This document shows, piece by piece, positions 7,718 to 15,538 of a stretch of 51,755 nt of DNA. A program made the translations under genes and the position numbers. The first letter of the stretch is position 1, and every line of letters begins with the position of its first letter. A model generated the notes under the pieces. It worked only from the letters and a program-made list of their open reading frames with translations, ran no database searches and was not told the origin of the DNA. The stretch is from an uncultured Lachnospiraceae bacterium (GTDB taxonomy: Bacteria; Bacillota; Clostridia; Lachnospirales; Lachnospiraceae), in NCBI GenBank assembly GCA_910584725.1, contig CAJUBE010000034.1:1-51755 (forward strand). Reading direction: 5' to 3'.

Positions 7718-8544
7718 GTCAGTACATGTCTATTGGAAAAGTATCAAAACTAAAGAATGTAAGCATCAAATCTCTGCGCTACTACGACCAGATCGGCATT
7801 CTCAAGCCGGCCTTCGTGAACACGGAGACAAACTACCGCTACTATACAAAAGAACAGCTCTATCTTCTGGATGCCATCACTGTCTGCATCAAGCTGGGCA
7901 TCCCTTTAAAGGATTTGAACAACTATGTGGAGGGTGCTTCCATCAATCTGCAGAAGCTTCTCTACGACGGCAAAATTCTGGCGGAACAGAAAATTCTGGA
8001 TATCCGCAACTGTCTTGCCACCCTGCAGGATACCTTACAGAATATGGCAAGCCCTGTTACCGGTCTCGCCAAAATTCCGGAAAGCAAGAGCGGCATTCTG
8101 CTGCCCGACGGTTTCTACCACAATGAGATTGTGACCCGCAAAATGCTGACCGTGCCTCTGGAGGAAATGGATGTCCCGAAATACTACGGACAGCATATCC
8201 TGAAGCTCTTCGTCACCGCCCAGCAGCTGGGAACGGTGGTGGCCTATCCTTCCGGCGTACTGCACGAATACCGGAATGGCAAATACCAGCGGCACATGTT
8301 CCTTACAATCACCGGGGACGCGCCGTCTGCGGCGGCATCCGAGCAGACCGTCCGCACCATCGACGAGGGGGACTTTGCCTGCCGCAGAATCTCTACCCAT
8401 GTGACAGACTTTGAAACCATCCGTGAAGAGATGAAAGAAGTGATAAAGAGCGACGATTTCTGCGTCATCGAGACGGACACGCTCTCCGAAGAAAACAAAA
8501 AAGACGGGTACCCTTTTGAATTAGAATATCCGTTATCCAGTTGA
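7714..8544 (+). CDS. MerR-family regulator with effector-binding domain
   Basis: 276 residues from the ATG at 7714; a GTG at 7687 is an alternative start. Residues about 5-75 carry the MerR winged helix (SIGKVSKLKNVSIKSLRYYDQIGIL, NYRYYTKEQLYLLDAI). A coiled dimer helix follows. Residues about 120-270 look like a GyrI/BmrR-type effector-binding domain (GVLHEYRNGKYQRHMFLTI, GDFACRRISTHVTDFETIREEM). Regulators of this design respond to drugs or small hydrophobic ligands and activate promoters with long spacers. No efflux pump lies next to it, so the target is unknown and may include its own promoter. Confidence 0.85.
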   Translation: MSQYMSIGKVSKLKNVSIKSLRYYDQIGILKPAFVNTETNYRYYTKEQLYLLDAITVCIKLGIPLKDLNNYVEGASINLQKLLYDGKILAEQKILDIRNCLATLQDTLQNMASPVTGLAKIPESKSGILLPDGFYHNEIVTRKMLTVPLEEMDVPKYYGQHILKLFVTAQQLGTVVAYPSGVLHEYRNGKYQRHMFLTITGDAPSAAASEQTVRTIDEGDFACRRISTHVTDFETIREEMKEVIKSDDFCVIETDTLSEENKKDGYPFELEYPLSS

Positions 8545-8663
8545 GCAGTGCACAGCCGCAATCTGGAAAAAAGGCAGCTCGCTGACAATTTTTCCAGATT
8601 GCGGCTGTATAGGGCGAAGCCCGCGAGCGAGGAAAACCGCAGGTTTTTCGAGCTCCGCACTGC
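8545..8663. repeat. 119-base multi-hairpin element
   Basis: An outer pair GCAGTGC (8545-8551) / GCACTGC (8657-8663) encloses a perfect 20-bp hairpin (8552-8571 with 8589-8608), GGGC-gaa-GCCC, and AAAACC-gca-GGTTTT. The loop of the long hairpin contains CTCGCT, complementary to AGCGAG further on, so a pseudoknot is possible. It directly follows the MerR stop and may act as a terminator or be a miniature mobile element. No second copy exists in this window. Confidence 0.6.
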
Positions 8664-8681
8664 GAAATATCCGAAAGTATC

Positions 8682-9524
8682 CTACCCCCTTTTCAGGCGG
8701 TACAACACCGCCTCATAGGGCACCCCTTCCGCCGGTGGCGTCCCGAGCTCCAGCGCTTTCTCAATGCACTGTTTCACAAAGCCGGACGCCTTCCTGACGG
8801 ACTTGTCAAAGGGCACGCCGTTTACCGCATCCGCCGCGACAATCGCGGAAAACACATCCCCTGTGCTGCAGCGTTCCTCTCCTGCTCTGTGGACTCGGAT
8901 CATCCGTGCCATCGTGGGCTGCGACTCTGTTTTCACATACACATAGTTCGCGATATATTCCCCCTGCGGAATCCCCGTAATGACCACATGGGACGGCCCC
9001 ATCTCCGAGAGACACGCCGCCATTTGAAAGAGCTCCTTTCTCTTCCAGCCCTTTTCCTTATAGGGAATGCCCGCGAGATGGCAGCCCTCCGTCAGATTCG
9101 GCGTAATGATATCCGCCAGCGCTACCAGCTTTCTCAGTTCCGTACACAACTCTACCGTATAGGCAGAGTATAGCCTGCCGTGATCTCCCATGACCGGATC
9201 TACGATCACAAGCGTTTCTTCCCTTGAAAAATCCTGAACAAAACGTCTCACAATTTCAATCTGCCTGACAGAGCCAAGATACCCTGTGGCAATGCCGTCA
9301 AATTTTTGCCGAAGTCCGATCTTCTCCCAGCTCTCAATATACGCTTCCATCCGCTCTGTGTAATCATCCTTATAAAAATCGGGAAAAGCCGTGTTGCTTG
9401 AAAAAATGGAAGTGAGCAGGGGACACGCCTGCACTCCCATATAAGAAATAATCGGAAGAAGCACCGTCATGGCGCATCTTCCGTATCCCGCAATGTCATT
9501 GATCACCGCTATTTTTTTCTGCAT
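8682..9524 (-). CDS. Pyridoxal/pyridoxamine kinase-like protein
   Basis: 280 residues, the length of PdxY/PdxK kinases. The ribokinase-fold features are the start MQKKIAVINDIAGYGRCAMT, the central VIVDPVMGDHGRLY and the anion-hole/catalytic segment RCSTGDVFSAIV near residue 220. Enzymes of this group phosphorylate pyridoxal, pyridoxine or pyridoxamine with ATP in vitamin B6 salvage. The ATP-binding and catalytic Asp (GD) are intact. A sigma-A promoter is upstream. It is apparently monocistronic and converges with the MerR gene across the hairpin element. Substrate preference cannot be read from the sequence. Confidence 0.85.
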   Translation of the reverse strand: MQKKIAVINDIAGYGRCAMTVLLPIISYMGVQACPLLTSIFSSNTAFPDFYKDDYTERMEAYIESWEKIGLRQKFDGIATGYLGSVRQIEIVRRFVQDFSREETLVIVDPVMGDHGRLYSAYTVELCTELRKLVALADIITPNLTEGCHLAGIPYKEKGWKRKELFQMAACLSEMGPSHVVITGIPQGEYIANYVYVKTESQPTMARMIRVHRAGEERCSTGDVFSAIVAADAVNGVPFDKSVRKASGFVKQCIEKALELGTPPAEGVPYEAVLYRLKRG

Positions 9525-9572
9525 CGGTCAGTCCGCCGCTCCTTTTCCCATAAGCTCAATGTTTCCTGTTCC

Positions 9573-9601
9573 AGTGTACCGCATCGCTTCCGTTTCGTCA
9601 A
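9573..9601 (-). promoter_or_regulatory. Promoter of the pyridoxal-kinase-like gene
   Basis: On the minus strand TTGACG (9601-9596), 17 bases, TACACT (9578-9573). The leader is about 45 bases. The rest of 9525-9806 holds no convincing gene, only the hairpins described separately. Confidence 0.6.
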
Positions 9602-9677
9602 ACACTTCGGATACCGCACACCGTTACCGCCCCGCTTACAGGAACTGGCCGATTACCCGATAAATTTCTTCTCCAGC

Positions 9678-9802
9678 AACTATTCAGCCTTCGGCTTCAT
9701 AGTTATTGAATCCGGTCTATTCCAGTTTTGCCTTCGGCAAAGAGACCGGATTCTTCTCAGCCTTTACATATTCTCACGGACTTTGCAGCAAGTGCAAAGT
9801 CC
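9678..9802 (-). repeat. Three consecutive hairpins after an ECF-linked operon
   Basis: Stem 1: AACTAT/ATAGTT (9679-9705) with an inner AGCC-ttc-GGCT. Stem 2: GAATCCGGTCT/AGACCGGATTC (9708-9753) with an inner TTTGCC-ttc-GGCAAA. Stem 3: GGACTTTGCA/TGCAAAGTCC (9778-9802). They start 5 bases after the stop of the minus-strand operon. They may terminate it or stabilise its 3' end. Confidence 0.6.
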
Positions 9803-9806
9803 TGAG

Positions 9807-10478
9807 TCAAATAAATACCTTATCCTGCTTCTCTTCAATTTCACGCATCTCGCCCGCGCTGACCACGCCGACAGCCTCGCTCACAGACTGCTCCCCGCCG
9901 TCCTTCTCCTGATCCTGCCCGTTCTTCATCAGTTCATCCTGCATCCGGTCAATCTGGTTCAGGGCTTCCCTTGCCTGCTTTACCTCCTGAATCTTTCTAA
10001 GAATGGCATTTACGTCCTCCGGGGAAAACAGATCCAGACATTTCATCAGACTGGTCATATCATTGAGATCTATCTTAACCGCCCCCACGGAAGTGTCCAC
10101 ATAAATCCAGTCCGGATTCGCACTTCCGCCGATGGTGATGGTATTCCCGTACATAACGTCCTTGCTGACGGAAACGTGCGCGCCGTTATGCCAGAAATCC
10201 TTTGTCACCGGGTTGCCCGCTGTCGGTTCATCCATCTGCCGCAGCACAATGGCGATCGAGTCCTCCGCACCATGATGCTCCCCCGACGCCGCATACTCGT
10301 CCGCACGCTTCAGTTTAGCGGCAAAGCTGTCCGGGTCAACGTCCCCGTTCATACTCTCCATCTTCCACTTGTTCGCCGACCTCACCTGTTTCTCCAGAAT
10401 TTCCGCCGGATTGTACGTGCTTTTTGTCTTGTACCCTGTCAGCATCTTCTGTCCCATATAAACGTCATTATGAATCAT
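9807..10478 (-). CDS. Hypothetical protein of an ECF sigma operon (second unknown)
   Basis: 223 residues beginning MIHNDVYMGQKMLTGYKTK. The start is chosen because AGAGGAAAG stands close before the ATG; an upstream extension has no ribosome binding site. No signal peptide or membrane segment. The middle (about 85-145) looks like a compact beta-rich domain (GAHVSVSKDVMYGNTITIGG, DWIYVDTSVGAVKIDL). The C-terminal third is helical and charged (IQEVKQAREALNQIDRMQDEL). I do not recognise the family. It is the third gene of an operon led by an ECF sigma factor, 82 bases after the preceding gene. The partner set lacks a membrane anti-sigma factor. Confidence 0.6.
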   Translation of the reverse strand: MIHNDVYMGQKMLTGYKTKSTYNPAEILEKQVRSANKWKMESMNGDVDPDSFAAKLKRADEYAASGEHHGAEDSIAIVLRQMDEPTAGNPVTKDFWHNGAHVSVSKDVMYGNTITIGGSANPDWIYVDTSVGAVKIDLNDMTSLMKCLDLFSPEDVNAILRKIQEVKQAREALNQIDRMQDELMKNGQDQEKDGGEQSVSEAVGVVSAGEMREIEEKQDKVFI

Positions 10479-10559
10479 ACTTTCCTCTTTTCTGCGCTGC
10501 TTTTCCGTCTGTACAACTTTACGACAGACAGCACACCGCCGCAAATCTCCCCAATGATA

Positions 10560-11072
10560 TCATCTCTCCTGCATAGTCTCTAACGCAAACCGTTCAATCA
10601 TATGCTCTGTCCGTTCCGGCACTTTCGCCATCTCCACCTGATAAGCCTCCACTCTGCCGTCCTCATACTTAGCTTCCACATAGACCCGGGCCTCCCCGCC
10701 TTCCTCCCGCTTTCCCTTCAGCGTATAGCCCTCCGTCACGGCAATCCTCACATGGTCGCTCTCCTCGTAGCTCATATGTCTCACCTCCACAGCCTGTAAG
10801 GTTTCCTGCATCGCAGCAGCATTCACACGGATGCCCGGCGCTGCGCCGATCCTTCCCATGCCTGCCTTCTCCGCCTTCACCTTCACTTCGGTCTGCGTAT
10901 CCGCAGCAGCTCTTTTCGCCTCCGTCTCAGCCGCTGTGTTGGCCTGCTTTTCCAGGTCCCGGTTCTTCAGATTCTGCAAAAAGCTCTCCTGAAACCCTTC
11001 GCTGTGTCCGGCCTTCTTCTTTTTTTGATATGCCGGCACTGCGCCCTGATTCTGTACCTCCTGTACTCCCAT
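10560..11072 (-). CDS. Hypothetical protein of an ECF sigma operon (first unknown)
   Basis: 170 residues. The first 65 are polar and low in complexity (KKKKAGHSEGFQESF, Ala/Glu/Lys-rich helix). The last 70 seem to form a small alpha/beta domain with alternating strands (HVRIAVTEGYTLKG, EARVYVEAKYEDGRVEAYQVEM). No membrane segment or secretion signal. It lies 3 bases after the ECF sigma gene, so translation is probably coupled. Function unknown; a soluble regulator of the sigma factor is one possibility but is only inferred from position. Confidence 0.6.
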   Translation of the reverse strand: MGVQEVQNQGAVPAYQKKKKAGHSEGFQESFLQNLKNRDLEKQANTAAETEAKRAAADTQTEVKVKAEKAGMGRIGAAPGIRVNAAAMQETLQAVEVRHMSYEESDHVRIAVTEGYTLKGKREEGGEARVYVEAKYEDGRVEAYQVEMAKVPERTEHMIERFALETMQER

Positions 11073-11075
11073 GTT

Positions 11076-11564
11076 CTACGGCCTCCCTTCCGTCAGAATT
11101 TTCTTTACCTCTTCTCTGCCCCTGCGCAGCCTCGTCTTGATCGTCCCCTCCTTTTCATTGAGAATCCCCGCAATCTCATGGATCGAATAATCCTCATAAT
11201 AGAAAAGGTAGATCGGATTCCTGTAATGTACAGGCAGCCGCAGCACCGCCTCAAGCGTTTCGTCATCCCTGACCTGATAAGGCAGATAAATATTTTTTGC
11301 CGCATTTTCAAAAGACTCGTTCCAGGGAACCGTCTTTTGATACCAGCCGCTTTTTAAAATATCCAGACAAATATGAATAGTGGTTCGTATCAGCCACGCC
11401 TTCTCATGTTCCTTATTCTGAATTGGCTTTTCGTCCTTCATGTAGCGCAGAAAAGCCTCCTGCACCGCATCCTCGGCGTCCGCCCGATTCTTCATGTTAG
11501 AGAAAGCAATCCGATACAGCATGGCTCGATACTCGTCCACCAGATAGCTCCACTCCTGCTCCAT
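11076..11564 (-). CDS. ECF-type RNA polymerase sigma factor
   Basis: 162 residues, normal for group 4 sigma-70 factors. Region 2 spans about 5-75 (YRAMLYRIAFSNMKNRADAEDAVQEAFLRYM, the typical D-A-E-D-A-V-Q-E core). Region 4 spans about 105-155 (LPVHYRNPIYLFYYEDYSIHEIAGIL, KEGTIKTRLRRGREEV). It directs RNA polymerase to alternative promoters. The two genes after it are unrecognised soluble proteins rather than a membrane anti-sigma factor, which is unusual for the class. GAGGGG stands very close to the ATG, so the start is slightly uncertain. Confidence 0.9.
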   Translation of the reverse strand: MEQEWSYLVDEYRAMLYRIAFSNMKNRADAEDAVQEAFLRYMKDEKPIQNKEHEKAWLIRTTIHICLDILKSGWYQKTVPWNESFENAAKNIYLPYQVRDDETLEAVLRLPVHYRNPIYLFYYEDYSIHEIAGILNEKEGTIKTRLRRGREEVKKILTEGRP

Positions 11565-11681
11565 CCCCTCATGCGTCCTTTGTCAGTCTGTCGTCTATAG
11601 ATCTATATCTTAACATACTTCCTTTCGCCGTCCTATATACAATACGATTCACACAGGCAAAAAGTTTCATTTCAGACAGAC

Positions 11682-11710
11682 TTTACACATTTTCCCCAAT
11701 CCATTATAAT
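11682..11710 (+). promoter_or_regulatory. Consensus promoter of the 51-residue gene
   Basis: TTTACA (11682-11687), 17 bases, TATAAT (11705-11710). The predicted leader to the ATG at 11756 is about 38 bases. Confidence 0.75.
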
Positions 11711-11755
11711 AAAGTTGTAACAACAAATACAGGCATATGGAAAGTAGGTGATTTC

Positions 11756-11911
11756 ATGCCGACTACTGATTTACAGTATAAAGATGACTTAAGAAGGCAA
11801 CGTGATGACTGGAAAGAAATTCTGGAATATCTCGATAGTGATGAACCCGAAAAAGCAAAGAAAAAAGCTGAAAAAATTCTGAGCAGAATTACAGAAAGTT
11901 TACAGGATTAA
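11756..11911 (+). CDS. 51-residue charged helical small protein
   Basis: The frame begins MPTTDLQYKDDLRRQRDDW and ends ITESLQD. It is highly charged, with no signal or membrane segment, and predicts two helices separated by SDEPE. Evidence for a real gene: a strong promoter with 17-base spacing, an AGGTGA ribosome binding site, and a terminator starting 1 base after the stop. The family is unknown to me. It sits alone on the plus strand between two ECF sigma operons on the minus strand. Confidence 0.75.
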   Translation: MPTTDLQYKDDLRRQRDDWKEILEYLDSDEPEKAKKKAEKILSRITESLQD

Positions 11912-11935
11912 AAGGGAGCAGCCGCTCCCTTTTTT
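11912..11935 (+). terminator. Terminator of the 51-residue gene
   Basis: Stem AAGGGAGC/GCTCCCTT with an AGCC loop and a T run. The A run on the other side lets it also serve the convergent gene ending at 11958. Confidence 0.85.
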
Positions 11936-11957
11936 ATTTTCTTTTATGACATGCCAT

Positions 11958-12743
11958 TTATTTTATCCCCATAATCTCCTCCGCCATGTCGAACATGTCA
12001 TCGGCGCTCAGATTCAGGTCAAACCCCAAAAGCTGATAGCGGACGCCGTCCTTATCCCAGATCACCGTCTGGTTCTGATGGATTTCCACTTCCGCGCTGC
12101 CAACGGAAATAAAGTAATCATCCCGTTTCTCGTTCGCCTGATCTTCCTCCGTCATCACATAATCCGGCGGCACCTGTTTATTGGTGAGGGTGTCATAGTA
12201 AAGTGTAACATCCCCGCAGACTCTTGTCTCGTCCGGCGTCTTACTCCGAACCGATATCTCCACAGGTTTTTCAACAAAAAGACTGACGCTGTTCTCCCCG
12301 CTCTTTGTGTATCGGATATCCAGACTCGGGAAAGTATAGACTTCATTTCCGCCCTCATCCTTTCCTTTTACGTCATCCAGCTCCATATGGTCGAACCGGT
12401 AGCCGTTCGCAAATTCCTCCGTCGCATCCACCGTATAACCGAGCTTCTTCTCCACTTTTGAAAGCTCACCGTAATCCCTGATATCATCCTGATGATAATG
12501 ATGTGTCGTCAAAGATACCGCATGTCCCGTCGCAAACACGCCGCCCGACACCAAGAGACACCCTACTACCACACCGATTACCAGCTTTTTCACAGATACA
12601 CGCTTCATATTCCCTGCCTCCCTTTCGCTCTCCAGAATCTTTTCGTCGATTCTGTCCTTCAGCGCGGAGGATGCGGTAATGCCATCGCATTCCAAGACTA
12701 AGGCAGCTTTGATTTTTTCTTCCCAGGCTTCTCTTCTTTCCAT
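11958..12743 (-). CDS. Membrane-anchored anti-sigma-like protein (DUF4179-like)
   Basis: 261 residues from the ATG at 12743, with AGAGG six bases upstream; an in-frame TTG at 12749 is less likely. The N-terminal cytoplasmic part is about 1-47. One transmembrane helix follows (LVIGVVVGCLLVSGGVFATG, about 52-72). The extracellular part is about 185 residues of beta-rich sequence with no lipobox. The plan and the position, 37 bases after an ECF sigma gene, fit an anti-sigma regulator that holds the sigma factor at the membrane until a stress signal. The zinc-type HxxxCxxC anti-sigma motif is absent. Confidence 0.7.
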   Translation of the reverse strand: MERREAWEEKIKAALVLECDGITASSALKDRIDEKILESEREAGNMKRVSVKKLVIGVVVGCLLVSGGVFATGHAVSLTTHHYHQDDIRDYGELSKVEKKLGYTVDATEEFANGYRFDHMELDDVKGKDEGGNEVYTFPSLDIRYTKSGENSVSLFVEKPVEISVRSKTPDETRVCGDVTLYYDTLTNKQVPPDYVMTEEDQANEKRDDYFISVGSAEVEIHQNQTVIWDKDGVRYQLLGFDLNLSADDMFDMAEEIMGIK

Positions 12744-12780
12744 ATACAACCTCTTTTCTCCAAAACACCCTAACCGTCGT

Positions 12781-13371
12781 CTACCGAACTGTCTTGGCCC
12801 CGAATCTCACCAGGCTGCTGCCGCAGGCCGACATATTCGAATCCGCTTCCAGCTTCTCCCGCAGCCGTTTCCTGGCCGTATGCAGCCTTGACTTGACCGT
12901 TCCCTCAAAAACGCCCAGCATAGCGGCAATTTCGCTGACGCCGCACTGTTGATAATAATATAGCGCCACCACCGTCCGCTGTTTAATGGGAAGGGATTTA
13001 ACTGCCTCCGCTATGGCTTTCGCCTCCTCCCGCGCAATCACCTCTTCCGCAAAGGAAATGCCCTGACCCTTGTCAGCTTTCCGCATAATCTCTTCATCCG
13101 GCAGTTCTCTGCTCTTCTTTTTACTGCTCTTATAAGCCGTCCGCACAAGAATCTGCATCATCCACGCCTTAAATCCGCCCTCGTTTTTCAGCTCCGCACA
13201 ATGCAGCCAGACTTTCAGGAAAGTGTCCTGTACCACGTCCTCACTGTCGGAACGATTCCCTGTGATCAGATATGCCGTGCGCAATGCCATATTCTTATAC
13301 TTCTCGTAAAGCAGATCAAAGGATGCCTTATCGCCCTCCTTAAGCCGCCTCACCAAAGCTTCTTCCGTCAA
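12781..13371 (-). CDS. ECF-type RNA polymerase sigma factor
   Basis: 196 residues with a TTG start, supported by GGAGG nine bases upstream. Region 2 (about 10-85) has LLYEKYKNMALRTAYLITGN, SEDVVQDTFLKVW and GGFKAWMMQILVRTAYKSSKKK. Region 4 (about 120-175) has LPIKQRTVVALYYYQQCGVSEIA and FEGTVKSRLHTARKRLREKL. It is paired with the downstream single-pass protein, the usual sigma/anti-sigma arrangement, and is probably released from it on envelope stress. Target promoters were not identified here. Confidence 0.92.
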   Translation of the reverse strand: MTEEALVRRLKEGDKASFDLLYEKYKNMALRTAYLITGNRSDSEDVVQDTFLKVWLHCAELKNEGGFKAWMMQILVRTAYKSSKKKSRELPDEEIMRKADKGQGISFAEEVIAREEAKAIAEAVKSLPIKQRTVVALYYYQQCGVSEIAAMLGVFEGTVKSRLHTARKRLREKLEADSNMSACGSSLVRFGAKTVR

Positions 13372-13559
13372 GCTGTCTTTCCTCCACGTTTCCAGTTACA
13401 ATTCACGGCGTATGCTCCCCGCACCCGCCATTTTCGGTGCACCTGTATATAAGAGTCTGCGGGCAGGGATGTGGTTCATTTTTTCCGTTATCTTCTGACT
13501 CTGTTTATAAGCAGACTCAAAATGCTTCAAACTTCCATATGCGGGCCTGCACATAAAAA

Positions 13560-13584
13560 AGGAACCCCAATTAACAGGGTTCCT
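13560..13584 (-). terminator. Terminator of the DUF4190-like gene
   Basis: Stem AGGAACCC/GGGTTCCT, followed on the minus strand by TTTTTTAT. Confidence 0.85.
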
Positions 13585-13616
13585 TACATATCACTATTTG
13601 TAATGGTCAGCGTCGT

Positions 13617-14156
13617 TTACATCAGCATCAGTCCCAGCGCAAAGAAATATAAAAAGATCAGTGTCAGAATGCTGGCAAGAACAGAAATAATCAGTCCCGC
13701 AATCGCAAGTCCCTTTCCGCCAAATCCTTTGACAAGGGAAACGATACCGCAGATCATACCTGCCAGACATAAACCGATGTCCACAACAGGAATCCAGAAA
13801 AACACCAGCGCGAGAATACCACACACAAGCGACGCCACCGATGCCCCGTGAGCCTTATCCGGCACAGCGTCATATACGACAGCCTTCACAGGCTGTCCGA
13901 AATTCTGCTGGTTGTACTGCTGCTGTGCGCCATAGGGCACCTGATTGTACTGAGGCGCCTGACCATATGCATTTTGTCCGTACGGCTGGCCGCCCCCGTA
14001 AGCCTGATTATTTTGGCCATACTGCTGCTGGTTCGCGTAAGGCTGTTCGTTCGGCGCGCTCACAAAAGGCTGTTCATTCTGACCGTACTGTCCTCCGTCC
14101 GCCCCCTGGTTATTGAAATTTCCGTCGTTATATCCATAGTTTGTATTCTCGTCCAT
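13617..14156 (-). CDS. DUF4190-like membrane protein with Gln/Asn/Tyr-rich tail
   Basis: 179 residues. Residues 1-88 are low-complexity and rich in Gln, Asn, Tyr, Gly and Pro, with repeated PYGQN/QQYNQ units. Residues about 103-178 form two to three membrane helices with a central glycine-rich turn (ASLVCGILALVFFW, GMICGIVSLVKGFGGKGLAIAG). This matches the DUF4190 type of small membrane protein of unknown role. The disordered tail is probably cytoplasmic. It lies 26 bases after the gene at 14183-14656 and shares its promoter. Confidence 0.7.
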   Translation of the reverse strand: MDENTNYGYNDGNFNNQGADGGQYGQNEQPFVSAPNEQPYANQQQYGQNNQAYGGGQPYGQNAYGQAPQYNQVPYGAQQQYNQQNFGQPVKAVVYDAVPDKAHGASVASLVCGILALVFFWIPVVDIGLCLAGMICGIVSLVKGFGGKGLAIAGLIISVLASILTLIFLYFFALGLMLM

Positions 14157-14182
14157 CGTTATGCTTTACTCCTTTCCTATCC

Positions 14183-14656
14183 TTACGCTGCGATAAAAGC
14201 CGCAACAGTGAGCAGCAGCATAACTACCAACAGCACGATCTGAATAATCATAGCAGGCATGTTTTTCTTACCCAGACTCAATTTGAATGTCAGAAGAGCC
14301 AGAAGCACGTTGATAGCAAGACCGATCATACCGAACATAAACACGCCGATAACCGCGTTCACCACTACCAGCACATTAAGCCATACAGGAATATTCCGAA
14401 TAGGCTCATAAGGTGTGCCATCCTCCAGATAAGTGCCGTTCACCGCCAGACGGATCTTATTTCCGATCACTACAAGATTGCACTCAGCACCGGGGATACT
14501 GATCTGATGATCCGCCATCCAGATCACCCAGTTTTTGGATTTCATCTTGTATGTATCTCCGTCAACGATACACTTCGCACCGCCAAAGGCTCCCCTCTTA
14601 AACATAATCTGATGAGGATTGCCCATGCTGTCAGTTACAGTCCAAATTCTTTCCAT
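14183..14656 (-). CDS. Hypothetical protein with LURP-like start and two membrane helices
   Basis: 157 residues. The first 90 residues are beta-rich (VTDSMGNPHQIMFKRGAFGG, KCIVDGDTYKMKSKN, LVVIGNKIRLAVNGTYLEDG) and have no signal peptide. Two hydrophobic helices follow (about 95-125 and 132-156) and bring the chain to the membrane. The family is not recognised with certainty. Ribosome binding site AAGGAGAG precedes the ATG and a TTGCAA/TAAAAT promoter is upstream. Together with the next gene it forms a two-gene membrane operon. Confidence 0.6.
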   Translation of the reverse strand: MERIWTVTDSMGNPHQIMFKRGAFGGAKCIVDGDTYKMKSKNWVIWMADHQISIPGAECNLVVIGNKIRLAVNGTYLEDGTPYEPIRNIPVWLNVLVVVNAVIGVFMFGMIGLAINVLLALLTFKLSLGKKNMPAMIIQIVLLVVMLLLTVAAFIAA

Positions 14657-14722
14657 GATTTCTCTCCTTCACACTTGAAAACTTTAACCCCGACCACATG
14701 ACTGTCAGTCGATAACGTCACT

Positions 14723-14751
14723 ATTTTACAGTATTCTACAGTGTTTTGCAA
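14723..14751 (-). promoter_or_regulatory. Promoter of the two-gene membrane operon
   Basis: On the minus strand TTGCAA (14751-14746), 17 bases, TAAAAT (14728-14723). Confidence 0.6.
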
Positions 14752-14816
14752 GCATACGGAGAAAGATTTTCACTATTTACCGTATTTTCCCATTTTTGAA
14801 CCTGTCCTATTGTGAT

Positions 14817-15503
14817 TTATGCATAGTCCCGCCTCGCAATCACCTTCACGCAGATCGCCGCTGCCACCGCTGTCAAAAGCAGTGAAACCATTATTGCCAC
14901 CACGCCCGCCTGCATAAACTTTCCAGCAAATGCTTCCAGATCAATACCCGTGCCAGCAGGCGCCATATCCTGTATTTCACCTACAAAACCATTCGTGGCA
15001 AAAAACATTGCCATCCCCGGCACAACCCGCACGATATTGCTCAAATACTGCCAGTTCCCTTTTCCCTCCCCGAACACATAAAAGAAAAGAAACTCTAACG
15101 CCATCATCAAAATCCCGACTGCCAGCTCGCACAGACCAATCGCTACTGTCCAGAGCGGGAGTTCGTAGCCCATCAGCGCATATAGCCCCCACAGAGCGGC
15201 GCAAAGAACACCCAGCAAAGCCACGAAGGACAGCCCGTACAGGAATCGCCCCGCCACCCTCTCTTTCACCGTCGCGGGAAGCAGCAGAAGAAATCCCCTG
15301 TTCTTCCCGGTACAATATCCAAAAGGCGCCGTAGAAAATATGGAAGCCACAAAAAGCGTATAGGAACACGTCACCAGCAGGGACATTGCACCTTCGGTTA
15401 CACCCCTGCCCACAACCCACGCCAGAACAAAAAATACCGGCATGAAATACATCTGTTTCCTCGTCAGCACATAATCTATTTTCATAAAGTGTAATGCTCT
15501 CAT
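14817..15503 (-). CDS. ABC transporter permease-like membrane protein
   Basis: 228 residues with about six hydrophobic helices (for example VFFVLAWVVGRG, LLVTCSYTLFVASIFSTA, VALLGVLCAALWGLYALMG). It resembles the ABC-2 type or YtrC/D-like permeases that go with YtrA-type GntR regulators. It follows the ATP-binding gene by 35 bases in the operon regulator-ATPase-permease. The substrate is unknown; antibiotic peptide or cell-wall-drug export is typical for such sets. Confidence 0.7.
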   Translation of the reverse strand: MRALHFMKIDYVLTRKQMYFMPVFFVLAWVVGRGVTEGAMSLLVTCSYTLFVASIFSTAPFGYCTGKNRGFLLLLPATVKERVAGRFLYGLSFVALLGVLCAALWGLYALMGYELPLWTVAIGLCELAVGILMMALEFLFFYVFGEGKGNWQYLSNIVRVVPGMAMFFATNGFVGEIQDMAPAGTGIDLEAFAGKFMQAGVVAIMVSLLLTAVAAAICVKVIARRDYA

Positions 15504-15538
15504 CTCAAACTCTCCTCTCCTGATTATGCCGCACGCAT

